Shown here piece after piece: positions 9,136 through 18,233 of a DNA stretch of 42,074 nt. A program made the position numbers and the translations under genes. The stretch's first letter is position 1. The number at the start of each line of letters is the position of its first letter. Origin of the DNA: Phycisphaerales bacterium (GTDB lineage: Bacteria > Planctomycetota > Phycisphaerae > WQYP01); assembly GCA_009781185.1 (NCBI GenBank), contig WQYP01000015.1:1-42074 (forward strand), written 5' to 3'. Under the pieces are notes generated by a model that was not told the origin of the DNA, made no database searches, and saw nothing but the letters and a program-made list of their open reading frames with translations.

Positions 9136-10205
9136 AACAAAATCACCTTTCCTGCACACTCCCCTGGAAAGCGCTGTTCATGGACATGCGTTACGGACGT
9201 CTGAGCGCATTGCCATGCTGTGCCACTTGGATTAACCGCAGCTACGGACCAATCGAAGACGGAATGTCGATCCTTGAATCGTGGAATGGTCCCGGCGCTG
9301 TGGAGATTCGGCGTTTGATGATCGAAGGGAAACAGGAAGAACTTTGTGCGCCTGATTGCCCGTGGCTGTTTTCCGGGAAGTTCGCGGAGAATGCTGCCGA
9401 GATAGTTCCAGGACCGCCTGAATTTGAGGCCAACCAGCGTCTCAACAACCAGGAAATAAGCGAGCGCAAAACCATCCTGAAATCACTGCCAATGGCGCTC
9501 CGTATCATTCCAACCCTGCGGTGCAACATCAGATGTCGGATGTGCTTTCAGGATCATAAAACGGACTTCAGGCTCCCCGAAACATTTATGGCCGACATGC
9601 GCAAGCTCGGAAAATGCGTCTACGACTACCATCTGCAAGGCGGGGAAGTGTTGATCTCCGATCAGTTTCGCCAGTGGGCGGCCCCTGATTGGTTTTCCGA
9701 GAACCCCCAGATGTTGCTGAGCATGACCACCAACGCGACGAAAATACCTGAACAGAACTGGCGAGTTCTTCAATCTCTGCGCATCAACCACATCACCATT
9801 TCCGTCAATGCCGCCACGCGCGAGACATACTGGTACGTCGCTGGTGCCGACCTGTTCGATGACGTCATGCGGAATATCAAGGCGCTCAAAGAATTAAGTC
9901 GATTGCATAGAATTCAACAATTTCAAATTTTTCTTAGTTTTGTCATCATGCGATGCAACTATCGCGAACTGCCTGCATTCGCGCACATGGCCAGTCAGCT
10001 CGGATTACCGTTCCGGTTGCTGCTTATAGAAGGGGATCGGGAAGGCGAGTCGATTTATACCAACCCTCCTATTTTAAGGGATATCATTGAAGTTCTTGAC
10101 GAAGCGAAGCCTCTTTCATCAGAAGAATCCATTCCAGAACTCAATCGGGTTCGGGAGTCGCTTCAGACAAGTCTGACATCACAAACTTTTAGGATGAATC
10201 AATGA
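9132..10205 (+). CDS. Radical SAM enzyme with an N-terminal SPASM-like domain (rSAM-E), paralog of rSAM-A
   Basis: 357 residues. The N-terminal domain has Cys8 in SCTLPWKALFMD, Cys29-Cys30 in ALPCCATW, a SILESWNG segment, then Cys72 and Cys76. The radical SAM motif CNIRCRMC follows at residues 131-138 with LQGGEVL later. Domain order and many residues match the gene at 3064, including PTLRCNxRCxMC and ISxNAATRETY. The ATGA overlap with rSAM-D fixes the start at 9132; the upstream in-frame ATG at 8943 is inside rSAM-D. Two copies suggest two related modification steps or a heterodimer. Confidence 0.86.
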   Translation: MKQNHLSCTLPWKALFMDMRYGRLSALPCCATWINRSYGPIEDGMSILESWNGPGAVEIRRLMIEGKQEELCAPDCPWLFSGKFAENAAEIVPGPPEFEANQRLNNQEISERKTILKSLPMALRIIPTLRCNIRCRMCFQDHKTDFRLPETFMADMRKLGKCVYDYHLQGGEVLISDQFRQWAAPDWFSENPQMLLSMTTNATKIPEQNWRVLQSLRINHITISVNAATRETYWYVAGADLFDDVMRNIKALKELSRLHRIQQFQIFLSFVIMRCNYRELPAFAHMASQLGLPFRLLLIEGDREGESIYTNPPILRDIIEVLDEAKPLSSEESIPELNRVRESLQTSLTSQTFRMNQ

Positions 10206-11746
10206 AGACTTCCACCACTATTCCAGATGTCCTGTTGGTACAGCCGCCATATCCGGGGCCGTATAACTTTTGGAAATCCGAGTGCCTTGGCATGGGCTAC
10301 CTGGCGGCGGCGCTGGAAAAACGCGGGTATGTGGTACACGTACTTGATGCTTTTCTGATGGAGATGGATGTCGAAGCGGTTTTGCAGCATATCCGTAATG
10401 CGCCGCCTCGTTTATTGCTTGGTTTTTCCATGCTGACATACGAACTCTATCGTACAGGGGAATCCATACTTCGTCGCCTTCGAGCCGAAGGCTTCAACAC
10501 GCACGTAACCGTAGGATCATGGTTTCCGACATTCTGGCATCGCACGATGATTGAGGAGGGCTTTACGGCTGATTCCATCGTCATAGGCGAAGGAGAACGT
10601 AGTATTTGTGCCCTTGCCGATTATCTCAAAACCGGAAGCTGGAGCACGGACGGCTCTTTTTTGAAACGCGAAAAGATAGGGAACACCCTCGTATTGCATC
10701 AAAATGCCACTCTATCGGATATCGACAGTCTGCCGCCACCACGCCGTGACTACCTCCCAGAAGCCATTCGACGTTATTACCTTGCGACGGCTTATACCGC
10801 TCGTGGCTGTGGCCACAGCCACTGCACATTCTGCTCCGTTCCGCTCTTTTATAAGGGAGGGCCAAAGCATCGCCTGCGATCTCCGAAAAATGTCATTGAC
10901 GAGGTCGAAACTATTTCCCGTATGGGGGCGGATTTTCTTTTCTTCGTTGATGAAGATTTTATAGGCGAGTCTCCGGAAGGCCCGAAACGCACACTCAAAA
11001 TTTTCGAAGGGATAGCCGAGAGAGGCATTTCAATGCGATTTACTTTCAACTGCAGAATTCGCAGCGTGGAGAAGGAATTATTCAAACCTCTTGCTGATCT
11101 GGGTTTGGCTGCGGTCTATATCGGTATGGAGTCAAATATAAACCGTATGCTGAAGCTTTTTGCCAAGGGCGCATCCAGCGACGATATTTACCGTTCCGTC
11201 GGCATCTTGCACGACCTTGGCGTGAAAATCGTCCCAGGATGGATCATGTTCGAACGCGATACCTCTCTTGATGAAGTGGAAGAACAAATCAAATTTTTGC
11301 TCGGCATCAACACATATCATGTCAATTTTCTCAAGCCTTTGTACGTAATGAAAGACACGCCTATGGAGAAGATGTACGGAGACGAACTTTATCGCACATT
11401 CTTCGACAGGAAATATTATTTCAAGGACCCGGACGTTGATCTCTTGGTTCGCATTCTATCCAACGACTATTTGCCCGAAGTGATGCCGCATACGAATGGT
11501 ATCTATCATATTTGGCACAAACTGCTCGCGTATGGCACAGGTGACCATCAGCGCCGGTACGATTTCATCAATAGCAGAATGAGAGAACTCAGTCTGAGTT
11601 TCGCTTCGGAACTTATCGGAAGAATACGGTCCCGCTCCTTGAACGGGCTTGCCCGAACGCTTTCTGATCATGCACAGGAATGGTGGAAGATAAATTGCGA
11701 AATTGATGACCTTGCAAAATGTATAACTCAACAACCACAGGAATGA
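10202..11746 (+). CDS. Cobalamin-binding-type radical SAM enzyme (rSAM-F)
   Basis: 514 residues. Residues ~5-150 resemble the B12-binding domain of class B radical SAM enzymes: VLLVQPPYPGPYNFW, then GMGYLAAALEKRGYVVHVLD and a VIGEGE segment. The barrel carries an iron-sulfur motif spaced C-x4-C-x2-C (Cys203, Cys208, Cys211 in ARGCGHSHCTFC) instead of the usual C-x3-C-x2-C, followed by FVDEDF and IGMES. This group often methylates unactivated carbon or rearranges rings. Like many class B proteins it shows no DxHxxG motif. ATGA overlap on the 5' side. Confidence 0.85.
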   Translation: MKTSTTIPDVLLVQPPYPGPYNFWKSECLGMGYLAAALEKRGYVVHVLDAFLMEMDVEAVLQHIRNAPPRLLLGFSMLTYELYRTGESILRRLRAEGFNTHVTVGSWFPTFWHRTMIEEGFTADSIVIGEGERSICALADYLKTGSWSTDGSFLKREKIGNTLVLHQNATLSDIDSLPPPRRDYLPEAIRRYYLATAYTARGCGHSHCTFCSVPLFYKGGPKHRLRSPKNVIDEVETISRMGADFLFFVDEDFIGESPEGPKRTLKIFEGIAERGISMRFTFNCRIRSVEKELFKPLADLGLAAVYIGMESNINRMLKLFAKGASSDDIYRSVGILHDLGVKIVPGWIMFERDTSLDEVEEQIKFLLGINTYHVNFLKPLYVMKDTPMEKMYGDELYRTFFDRKYYFKDPDVDLLVRILSNDYLPEVMPHTNGIYHIWHKLLAYGTGDHQRRYDFINSRMRELSLSFASELIGRIRSRSLNGLARTLSDHAQEWWKINCEIDDLAKCITQQPQE

Positions 11747-12651
11747 ACATGAAGAAGTTTTTCAATTTGTTCAGGCGGCGTGAGTGGCACATGGTGGATG
11801 CGTCTTTTGCGAACTATCCTTACGCGACGCAATCCGCATCGCAAAAAATGGACATATACCTCCCATCGAGCAAAGGCAAGGTCAACGTCATCCTGAACAT
11901 TCACGGCGGCGGCTGGTGTACGGGGGACAAGACAAGTGACACCGATGCTTGCAAAAAAGCTGCGAAAATGGGATATGTGGCGGCAAGCATGAATTACCGT
12001 ATGCTCATACCCTGGTTGTCTTTGCCACGATGGTTGCAGCCCGTGAACTGTAAGGGGATGCTCGATGACATCGGAAATGCAATTGCTGCGTTGAAAGCTA
12101 AACTGATCGCGGAAGACTACACGCCGAATAAACTTGCAATTACAGGCTGGTCGGCGGGTGGACATTTGGCGATGCTCTATGGCGGCAGTCGATATCAGCA
12201 GTCTTCGATCCCCATTGCGTTTTTGTTTACGGATTGTGCTCCTACTGATTTAACCGATGCCGCATTATTTTCGAATTTACGCAATAAGAGTGTCACCGCC
12301 CTGCTTTCCGCGCTGGCTGGCCGGAAAATCAGCCGTCAAGACGTTTTTAACAAGGCCCCCACGCTGCGGGAACTATCCCCATTATATTCTGTAGATTCCG
12401 GATCGCCCCCCATTTTGATGCGTTATGGCGCTCTGGACAATATGATTCCGCGTTCACAGGGCACCGCGATGCAAGCCGCACTGAACGCTGCGAACGTGCA
12501 GAATGACCTGTTTGTGTATCCGAATACCGGACATGATTTACATAAGCCTGATCCATCTGACGCAGGGATATCCGATGCTTATATGACGAAACTGCGAGAA
12601 TATCTAGCCGTTCTTTTTCATGATGGAGGTGAGATTTCAACATGGATTTAA
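11743..12651 (+). CDS. Alpha/beta hydrolase, carboxylesterase or lipase-like
   Basis: About 302 residues from ATG 11743, which overlaps the preceding stop by ATGA; ATG 11749 has a better placed AGGA and is an alternative start. The oxyanion-hole motif LNIHGGGWCTGDK and the nucleophile elbow TGWSAGGH are clear, and GHDLHKP supplies the catalytic His; the acid is probably in RYGALDN. This matches the HGGG (hormone-sensitive lipase-like) group of esterases. In the cluster it may remove an ester or act as a thioesterase-like release or acyl-transfer enzyme; its substrate is not known. Confidence 0.85.
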   Translation: MNMKKFFNLFRRREWHMVDASFANYPYATQSASQKMDIYLPSSKGKVNVILNIHGGGWCTGDKTSDTDACKKAAKMGYVAASMNYRMLIPWLSLPRWLQPVNCKGMLDDIGNAIAALKAKLIAEDYTPNKLAITGWSAGGHLAMLYGGSRYQQSSIPIAFLFTDCAPTDLTDAALFSNLRNKSVTALLSALAGRKISRQDVFNKAPTLRELSPLYSVDSGSPPILMRYGALDNMIPRSQGTAMQAALNAANVQNDLFVYPNTGHDLHKPDPSDAGISDAYMTKLREYLAVLFHDGGEISTWI

Positions 12652-13421
12652 ACTCTTTCGATCCAGTAGCGACGGACTACGATTGTTTTGTCCATGATTT
12701 TCATGGAAACAGCGACGGGTTTGTGGAATTCCACCTGTCGCTGGCCGACAAATACGGACAGGACGGCATCTTGGACATCGCCTGCGGAACCGGCGCGCTG
12801 ACAATCCCGCTCCTGCAGTCCGGCTACGACGTGACCGCGCTCGACCTGTCCGCCGAAATGGTCGAGGCTACAAGAAAAAAAACTGAAAAAAACAACCTGC
12901 GGGCGGATTTATTCGTCGCCAATATGGCCGATTTCGATATAGATCGGAAATTCTCGCTTGCCATCATCGCCCGAAGCGGTTTTATGTACCTTTTGACCGC
13001 CCAAGAACAGCGACTGGCGCTTTTGAATATTCGCAGGCATTTAACCGACGGCGGGGTGCTGACACTGAACACTTTTCAGCCGCATCCGATCATGCAGGCA
13101 GAAAGCATGAAAGCCTCTCCTGGCGAGTATTATCCGCGAGCCGAATACGTCAACCGCGAAGGGAAAAACACGCGGATACTATACGCCGCTGTTTACGACC
13201 ATATCGCGCAAATCATGCGAGGCAGTTGGATATTTGAAACGCTTGATAGTGCCGGCAATGTAGTTGACGCTCGCACCTATCCTCAAGTGACGCGCCACAC
13301 CTATCGGCAGGAAATGGAGCACCTATTTGAGCTTTGCGGGTATGATATTTTAAACGTGCACAACAATTATCGCTGTGATGCTGCGAAGGATATTTTTATA
13401 TGGGTAGTGAGGAAAAAATGA
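12642..13421 (+). CDS. Class I SAM-dependent methyltransferase
   Basis: 259 residues. The SAM-binding motif I is LDIACGTGALTIPLL near residues 43-57, followed by TALDLSAEMV (acidic residue binding the ribose) and a motif near MADFDIDRKF. It is a small-molecule type methyltransferase by length and fold. The gene starts inside the end of the hydrolase gene with GGAGGT 11 bases upstream, and its stop overlaps the next start. The target atom cannot be predicted. Confidence 0.87.
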   Translation: MDLNSFDPVATDYDCFVHDFHGNSDGFVEFHLSLADKYGQDGILDIACGTGALTIPLLQSGYDVTALDLSAEMVEATRKKTEKNNLRADLFVANMADFDIDRKFSLAIIARSGFMYLLTAQEQRLALLNIRRHLTDGGVLTLNTFQPHPIMQAESMKASPGEYYPRAEYVNREGKNTRILYAAVYDHIAQIMRGSWIFETLDSAGNVVDARTYPQVTRHTYRQEMEHLFELCGYDILNVHNNYRCDAAKDIFIWVVRKK

Positions 13422-14830
13422 CTCTGGACAAAGCACCGATTCTGGGAGTATTTCCTCCGTTTTGGCGGGACGAGGGGCCGCATTTTGTGCTTTCCCATTT
13501 TCAGGGTCTGATGAAAAGTCTGGGTGCGGATGTGCGGATTCTGGATCTTAATATTGAAGCATCGCTTGCGTTAAAAGAGAGATGGGGCGATTTGAGCCGA
13601 AACTGCGATAATATCTGGAACGAGCCACAGGATGTTGCCGGTTGTATAGAAAAATCCGGCATTGCCAACTTGCTTGCGAAAGCGATTGCGGCCCATCAGC
13701 CTTCATGGGTCGTATTTCTGAGCGTTAATGCCGCCCGTAATCATGCGACGCGTCTTTTGATCCGGGAGGTCCGTGCTCGGTTTCACGAGAAAATCCGCAT
13801 TGCTGTCAACGGACCTTTATGCCTGGGGCAAAAGGATGCAGCCGCGATTTTTCCGGAAGCCGATCTGGTTTGGAGTGGCGCATTGGAATCGGCTATTCCA
13901 GGTCTTATGGGGCAATGCGATAAAGGTACTCTCCATGATTTTTCCGAGCGAGAATATTTTCCGGATTATTCGGGCATGGATATGTCGAAATATTCCAAGC
14001 CGGAACAGCTTATCTATACATGGAACTTCGGTTGCCGATTTCGTTGTCGGTTCTGCCTGCAAGGTGCTCAGTACGCCCAGGAATTCAGGCGATCACCGTT
14101 GGGGCTTTCAGGTCGCCTTCAAAAACTTCTGACGGATTTTCCGACGGTGAAATATATACGATTCTATGACGGAAGCCTCAACGCAGATAAAAACCTATTT
14201 CATGATTTTCTTAATGAGCTTGATGGCAAGAACATTCTTTGGGGAGGTCATCTAACGCCCATGCCGTATCTTGATCGGTCGATCGGCGAGCGTTTGCTCT
14301 CCGCCGGGTGTCTTGGCGTTAATATAGGCGTGGAGAGCGGTTCCGACTCAGTCCGCAAACTTATGGGAAAACCGAATAGTCTTGACGTTGTCGAGTTTTG
14401 CATTCGAGAATTGCACGCTGCTGGGGTCTATGTTAGCATCAATTTAATGGTCGGTTATCCAGGAGAGACAGAAAACGACTTTAATGAGACTTTGCGGTTT
14501 ACGAGCAGGATGGCGGAATTTGTGTCGTGTATCGTCGCTAACAAGACGGGAATTTATGCGGGGACGCCGCTGTTCGTGGATGCTGGGAAGCTCGGAATCA
14601 ATTTAAACGGCGATGTTCGTCACGAGTTTTTATTCAACTATTGGGAGTTGGCGGACGGGAGTAATACGCAAACTATTCGTCAGGAGCGACTTTTGAGGAT
14701 CGAGTCGCACATAGAAAGTCTTGGTTTGAAGAACGCGAGATCACCCGATGCCGAAGATGAGGGAACCCGCGCTTTGAAGCATTGGAGGATTCGTAATCGA
14801 AAAGGAGTGCCATCCACATGTGCGGAATAG
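13418..14830 (+). CDS. Radical SAM enzyme with B12-binding-like N-terminal domain (rSAM-G)
   Basis: 470 residues. The N-terminal ~190 residues look like a Rossmann-type B12-binding-like domain (ILGVFPPFWRDEGPHF, then SLGADVRILDLN). The cluster motif is CRFRCRFC at residues 206-213, followed by IRFYDGSLN and IGVESGSDSVRKLMGK, typical of class B barrels. Whether cobalamin is really bound is uncertain, as the key residues are not obvious. ATG 13418 overlaps the methyltransferase stop (ATGA), so the in-frame ATG at 13400 is less likely. The end overlaps the glutaminase gene by 13 bases. Confidence 0.85.
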   Translation: MTLDKAPILGVFPPFWRDEGPHFVLSHFQGLMKSLGADVRILDLNIEASLALKERWGDLSRNCDNIWNEPQDVAGCIEKSGIANLLAKAIAAHQPSWVVFLSVNAARNHATRLLIREVRARFHEKIRIAVNGPLCLGQKDAAAIFPEADLVWSGALESAIPGLMGQCDKGTLHDFSEREYFPDYSGMDMSKYSKPEQLIYTWNFGCRFRCRFCLQGAQYAQEFRRSPLGLSGRLQKLLTDFPTVKYIRFYDGSLNADKNLFHDFLNELDGKNILWGGHLTPMPYLDRSIGERLLSAGCLGVNIGVESGSDSVRKLMGKPNSLDVVEFCIRELHAAGVYVSINLMVGYPGETENDFNETLRFTSRMAEFVSCIVANKTGIYAGTPLFVDAGKLGINLNGDVRHEFLFNYWELADGSNTQTIRQERLLRIESHIESLGLKNARSPDAEDEGTRALKHWRIRNRKGVPSTCAE

Positions 14831-15573
14831 CTGGTGCTCTTGTTTACGAACCGAAAGTTGCGAGATTGGACCGTCTTTTAGCGGCGGTGAGCGCTTCCGC
14901 TGCTCGTGGCGAAGACTCGTTCGGAGTTGTGCGTTGGTCGCCGTCGTCCGGATTCAGACGTTTTTGCCGCATAGGTCAGAGTCAAGACGGATGGTTGCAG
15001 TCCGTCGGTGTTCCGGAAGCCGCAGAACCCACCATTTACATTCACACGAGCCGGGCCGAACCGACCACCGAATGGCGGCGGGAAAAAAGCGAAACAGACA
15101 TCCCACCATTCGTCGAAAGCGGGATTGCCGTAGCTCACAATGGAATCATCGCCAATGACGAGGAACTTGTTACCAAATACAATTTGTCCCGCATGTCACT
15201 CATTGATACGGCGATCCTTCCATCTCTTGCGGCTTCTATAGGAGTCTGGGAGGCAACAGCCGCGATCAAAGGTGGGTTTGCACTGAGTATCATTGATTCA
15301 CATCGCACGGCGCTCGTGTTGTGCAGGAATTTTTTGCCGCTTTCGCTTGCTTGGGAGCCCGGAATTGTCTGTTTCGCAAGCGAGGCTGCTTTTTTTTCTG
15401 GCGCGGATCAACCCTTTCAGTCTTACCAAGTATGGGATTTACCACCGTATACTGGTATTGAGTTGTACAGCGACGGGTATTGTACGCCTGTCGCATGGGA
15501 AAAATTGCCCAACCGGCAAGCAAAAGCGACGAGGTATCCTTATCCTCAATTGGATTGGAGGGTGCATGGGTAA
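14818..15573 (+). CDS. Class II glutamine amidotransferase domain protein (stand-alone)
   Basis: 251 residues. The Ntn-type start MCGIAGAL provides the catalytic N-terminal Cys after Met removal. RGEDSFGV, IHTSRAEP and VAHNGIIAND correspond to the conserved RGxDSxG, HTRxA and HNG motifs of GlmS, PurF and AsnB glutaminases. No synthetase domain follows; the protein ends shortly after the glutaminase fold. It overlaps the next gene, a QueC-like ATP-dependent enzyme, by 8 bases, so it probably supplies glutamine-derived ammonia to it. Archaeal Gat-QueC proteins combine the same two domains in one chain, which supports the pairing. Confidence 0.88.
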   Translation: MCGIAGALVYEPKVARLDRLLAAVSASAARGEDSFGVVRWSPSSGFRRFCRIGQSQDGWLQSVGVPEAAEPTIYIHTSRAEPTTEWRREKSETDIPPFVESGIAVAHNGIIANDEELVTKYNLSRMSLIDTAILPSLAASIGVWEATAAIKGGFALSIIDSHRTALVLCRNFLPLSLAWEPGIVCFASEAAFFSGADQPFQSYQVWDLPPYTGIELYSDGYCTPVAWEKLPNRQAKATRYPYPQLDWRVHG

Positions 15574-16234
15574 ACGTTGTGTGGTTGTATGCTCAGGCGG
15601 GATGGATAGTACTGCCGCCGCTGCTCATGCCCGTTATATCGATGGCCTAAGCCTCGTTTTGCTACACTTCCGATATGGTTGCCGGGCCGAATCTCGTGAA
15701 GTGGAAGCGATAAAGGCCATCACTTCCGTTCTGGAAGGCGAGTGCGTGTTTCAAGATCTGGCCTGGCTTAATCAGTTGGGCAATTCTCGTTTGACAGATC
15801 ACAATGCTCCTATCGCCGGCCCAGTTGAAGGCGCGGAATATCCCCACGAATGGGTTCCGGCGCGAAATTTGGTCATGATCGCCTATGCAGCTGCTTTCTG
15901 CGACGCTCACGGGATTGATAAAATTTACATGGGGCTGAACATGGAAGAGAGTTCAGTCTATCCGGATAATACGGTCGAATTTTATGAACGCCTTAATAGC
16001 GTTTTGCCACTGGCGACACTGATACGTCCAGTGATCGTGATGCCCCTTGCGCGGATGATGAAATGGCAGATTGTTAAACACGCGCACAAAATAAACGCAC
16101 CGATTCACCTGTCATGGAGCTGTTATCGTTCAGGGACGGTTCATTGTGGATGTTGTGGCCCTTGCTACATGCGGCGCACGGCGCACTTGATGGCAGGAAT
16201 TCCGGACACCGTGGAATATGCCGAAGGTCAATGA
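15566..16234 (+). CDS. queC-like: QueC-like 7-cyano-7-deazaguanine synthase family protein
   Basis: 222 residues, the usual QueC length. The PP-loop ATP motif SGGMDSTAA is at residues 11-19. VPARNLVMIAYAAAF and VYPDNTVEF match conserved QueC segments, and the C-terminal zinc site C-x7-C-x2-C-x2-C is intact in WSCYRSGTVHCGCCGPC. QueC turns 7-carboxy-7-deazaguanine into the amide and then the nitrile (preQ0) using ATP and ammonia. No QueD, QueE or FolE gene is nearby, so the substrate is imported from elsewhere in the cell or is a different carboxylic acid. ATG 15566 follows GGAGGG and overlaps the glutaminase gene. Confidence 0.88.
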   Translation: MGKRCVVVCSGGMDSTAAAAHARYIDGLSLVLLHFRYGCRAESREVEAIKAITSVLEGECVFQDLAWLNQLGNSRLTDHNAPIAGPVEGAEYPHEWVPARNLVMIAYAAAFCDAHGIDKIYMGLNMEESSVYPDNTVEFYERLNSVLPLATLIRPVIVMPLARMMKWQIVKHAHKINAPIHLSWSCYRSGTVHCGCCGPCYMRRTAHLMAGIPDTVEYAEGQ

Positions 16235-16251
16235 CTTGGAGATGATATCGC

Positions 16252-17115
16252 ATGAATAAAGCCCTGGCGGTCGCCATCCCCACCTGCTGCGGTCGCAGCG
16301 AGGACATTCGGATCGGTTACGTTCTGGAATCGCTTGCGCTGCAGCCACCGTCAGACTATTTTGATTCTCTCGACATCTATATTTGGGACGAAGGCGTGAC
16401 GCCTGTGACTTCGGATCGCTGGGTTCGGCTTGTGATGGATCTTCTCGTCCATCGAGGGCATTCTCCCCACTATATTCGTCGTGGTCCGTCTCGCGGCGTG
16501 GCGGAAGCTCGCCGAAATCTCATCGCCACCATTCCGTCATCGCACGACAAAATCCTGTTGGTGGATGATGACCTGTTGGTGATGCCGGGGGCCATCGATT
16601 CGCTTCTTGCCGAAGCGGCAAAAGCTGAACGGTTTGGGTTCATTCAAGGAACCAAAATTGAGCTTGACGCAAGCCGCACCTACCACAACGACATCAACCA
16701 GCTCACCGAACACGCCCCAGATCAAGGTGCGACCCGTATCTGGTTCGGAGATGCCGCATTTTTGCTCGTCAACCGGGATGCCTTGAGACACGTCAAATGG
16801 GAACTCATGACCCGTTTCCGCGAGGAAGGCCTGCCGGGTGAAGACGTCGCAATGACTCTTATGATCGCCGATCGCGAACCTTGCTATGGCGTCGCGGCTG
16901 CCGCCGGATACCACATGCCGCTCTCCTCGCCTCGTTGGCGCTGGGAGGTACCGAGCGATTTGCTTCAATTCGAGATGCTTAAATCGGTTGTTTCGGCAGA
17001 GACTCTTGAAAGAGCTATGCCTCACCTGGCCAAATACATCCGTAATCAGACTGGCGCAGTGTCTGACAGTGCAGGTGTAGGGCATCTGCCACATGCGGAG
17101 GGCAAATCTCAATGA
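16252..17115 (+). CDS. GT2-like glycosyltransferase (GT-A fold), soluble
   Basis: 287 residues without clear membrane helices. LAVAIPTCCGR opens the nucleotide-sugar domain and ILLVDDDLLVMPG supplies the metal-binding DxD-type motif. A segment PGEDVAMTLMI plays the part of the usual C-terminal acidic motif. It is more diverged from the GT2 consensus than its two neighbours. It is 18 bases after QueC and overlaps the next gene by ATGA. Donor and acceptor are unknown. Confidence 0.75.
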   Translation: MNKALAVAIPTCCGRSEDIRIGYVLESLALQPPSDYFDSLDIYIWDEGVTPVTSDRWVRLVMDLLVHRGHSPHYIRRGPSRGVAEARRNLIATIPSSHDKILLVDDDLLVMPGAIDSLLAEAAKAERFGFIQGTKIELDASRTYHNDINQLTEHAPDQGATRIWFGDAAFLLVNRDALRHVKWELMTRFREEGLPGEDVAMTLMIADREPCYGVAAAAGYHMPLSSPRWRWEVPSDLLQFEMLKSVVSAETLERAMPHLAKYIRNQTGAVSDSAGVGHLPHAEGKSQ

Positions 17116-18233
17116 CCCTCCCAGTTCCGAAATTTTCGACAATCATCGCGTCGCATGGTCGTGCAAGCCTGCTGGCGAAGCTGCTTGAATCCCTGAACCA
17201 GGCTCAATCCTCAACCGCCGCAAATGTTGAGATACTGGTCGTCGATTCCACGCCTGCTGCGGAAGACTCGACGATTCAGGAAGCCTGCGTCAGATTCGGC
17301 GCGACCCTGATTAAAGGCCCGTTAAGCGTCAGGAGCAAACGCAACATGGGAGCCCGTTCTGCTACGGGTGATTGGCTTTTTTTCGTCGACTCGGACTGCG
17401 AAGTTTCACCGGAAATCTTCAACAACTATAGAAAAGCGTTCGACACGGATTCTGAGTTTAAGGCCGGAGCCGGCCCCACGGTGTTCAGGAACGATGAAAC
17501 GCCATTTACCAGACTGATTCAACATTCTTCGCTGCTCTCTCCGTTTCGTCAGCCCGCGGGCACGGGATGTTTGCTTTGGGCTACGACGAGCAATCTCGTT
17601 GTTCGCAAGGATGTCTTCGATGCTGTGGGTGGATTTCGGGAAGATTTTCCATTTCGACTCGGAGGAGACGACACCGACTTTTGCCTCCGATTGCATAGCG
17701 AAAATCATCAAATCAGAGCTGTGCCGGAAGCGATCTGTTTCCACTCGTGGCTTACGTGGAGCCGCCCATCTTTGCTGATACGACGCTCATTTCGTTGGGG
17801 ATGGATGCATGCAATCCTGCTACGCGAGCACCCGCGCTATCGCCGTATTGATGCTCCGGGACTCCCAGTTCATGCGTTAGCTTGTGCAATTCTTGCATGT
17901 GCCGGGGCATTTGCCGGGTTCCTGTGGTTTCTGCTTGCGCCAGTACTTTTTATAATACTTTCCATCATTTTCCATGCGGTCTTCGTGTCTGTAAAAGCCG
18001 CCAGCCCGCGACGTGCGTTTATCGAAGACCTCGCGCTTGCTCTTGTCGAGTTGCCCTTCGGGTTTGGTCGCGTCGTTGGTTCTCTTACAAAGTTTTCTCT
18101 ACTGGGATTATTCTTTCGGCTTGATGCGGACAACGTTGCCGCATATCAAATGTTCCCAGAGACTGCACGAGGCTTGTGGTGCGATCATCTCGCATTCCTG
18201 TGTATCGCGATCTGTATTGGGGTGGCAGCATGA
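17112..18233 (+). CDS. GT2 glycosyltransferase with C-terminal membrane segments
   Basis: 373 residues. The GT-A domain shows STIIASHGRASLLAKLLES, VEILVVDST, the metal motif FFVDSDCEV and a GGDDTDFCLRL box that substitutes for the ED..R signature. Two or more hydrophobic segments follow near residues 255-295, with another weak one later, so it is probably anchored to the inner membrane with the catalytic domain in the cytosol. It overlaps both neighbours tightly, and the gene after it is a paralog. A membrane-anchored GT2 next to a UbiA enzyme fits work on a polyprenyl- or lipid-linked acceptor. Confidence 0.85.
   Translation: MTLPVPKFSTIIASHGRASLLAKLLESLNQAQSSTAANVEILVVDSTPAAEDSTIQEACVRFGATLIKGPLSVRSKRNMGARSATGDWLFFVDSDCEVSPEIFNNYRKAFDTDSEFKAGAGPTVFRNDETPFTRLIQHSSLLSPFRQPAGTGCLLWATTSNLVVRKDVFDAVGGFREDFPFRLGGDDTDFCLRLHSENHQIRAVPEAICFHSWLTWSRPSLLIRRSFRWGWMHAILLREHPRYRRIDAPGLPVHALACAILACAGAFAGFLWFLLAPVLFIILSIIFHAVFVSVKAASPRRAFIEDLALALVELPFGFGRVVGSLTKFSLLGLFFRLDADNVAAYQMFPETARGLWCDHLAFLCIAICIGVAA

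Noticed and set aside
15566..16234. QueC as a plain housekeeping queuosine gene
   Set aside because: Its overlap with a glutaminase and its place within a radical SAM operon make that less likely, although it is not excluded.
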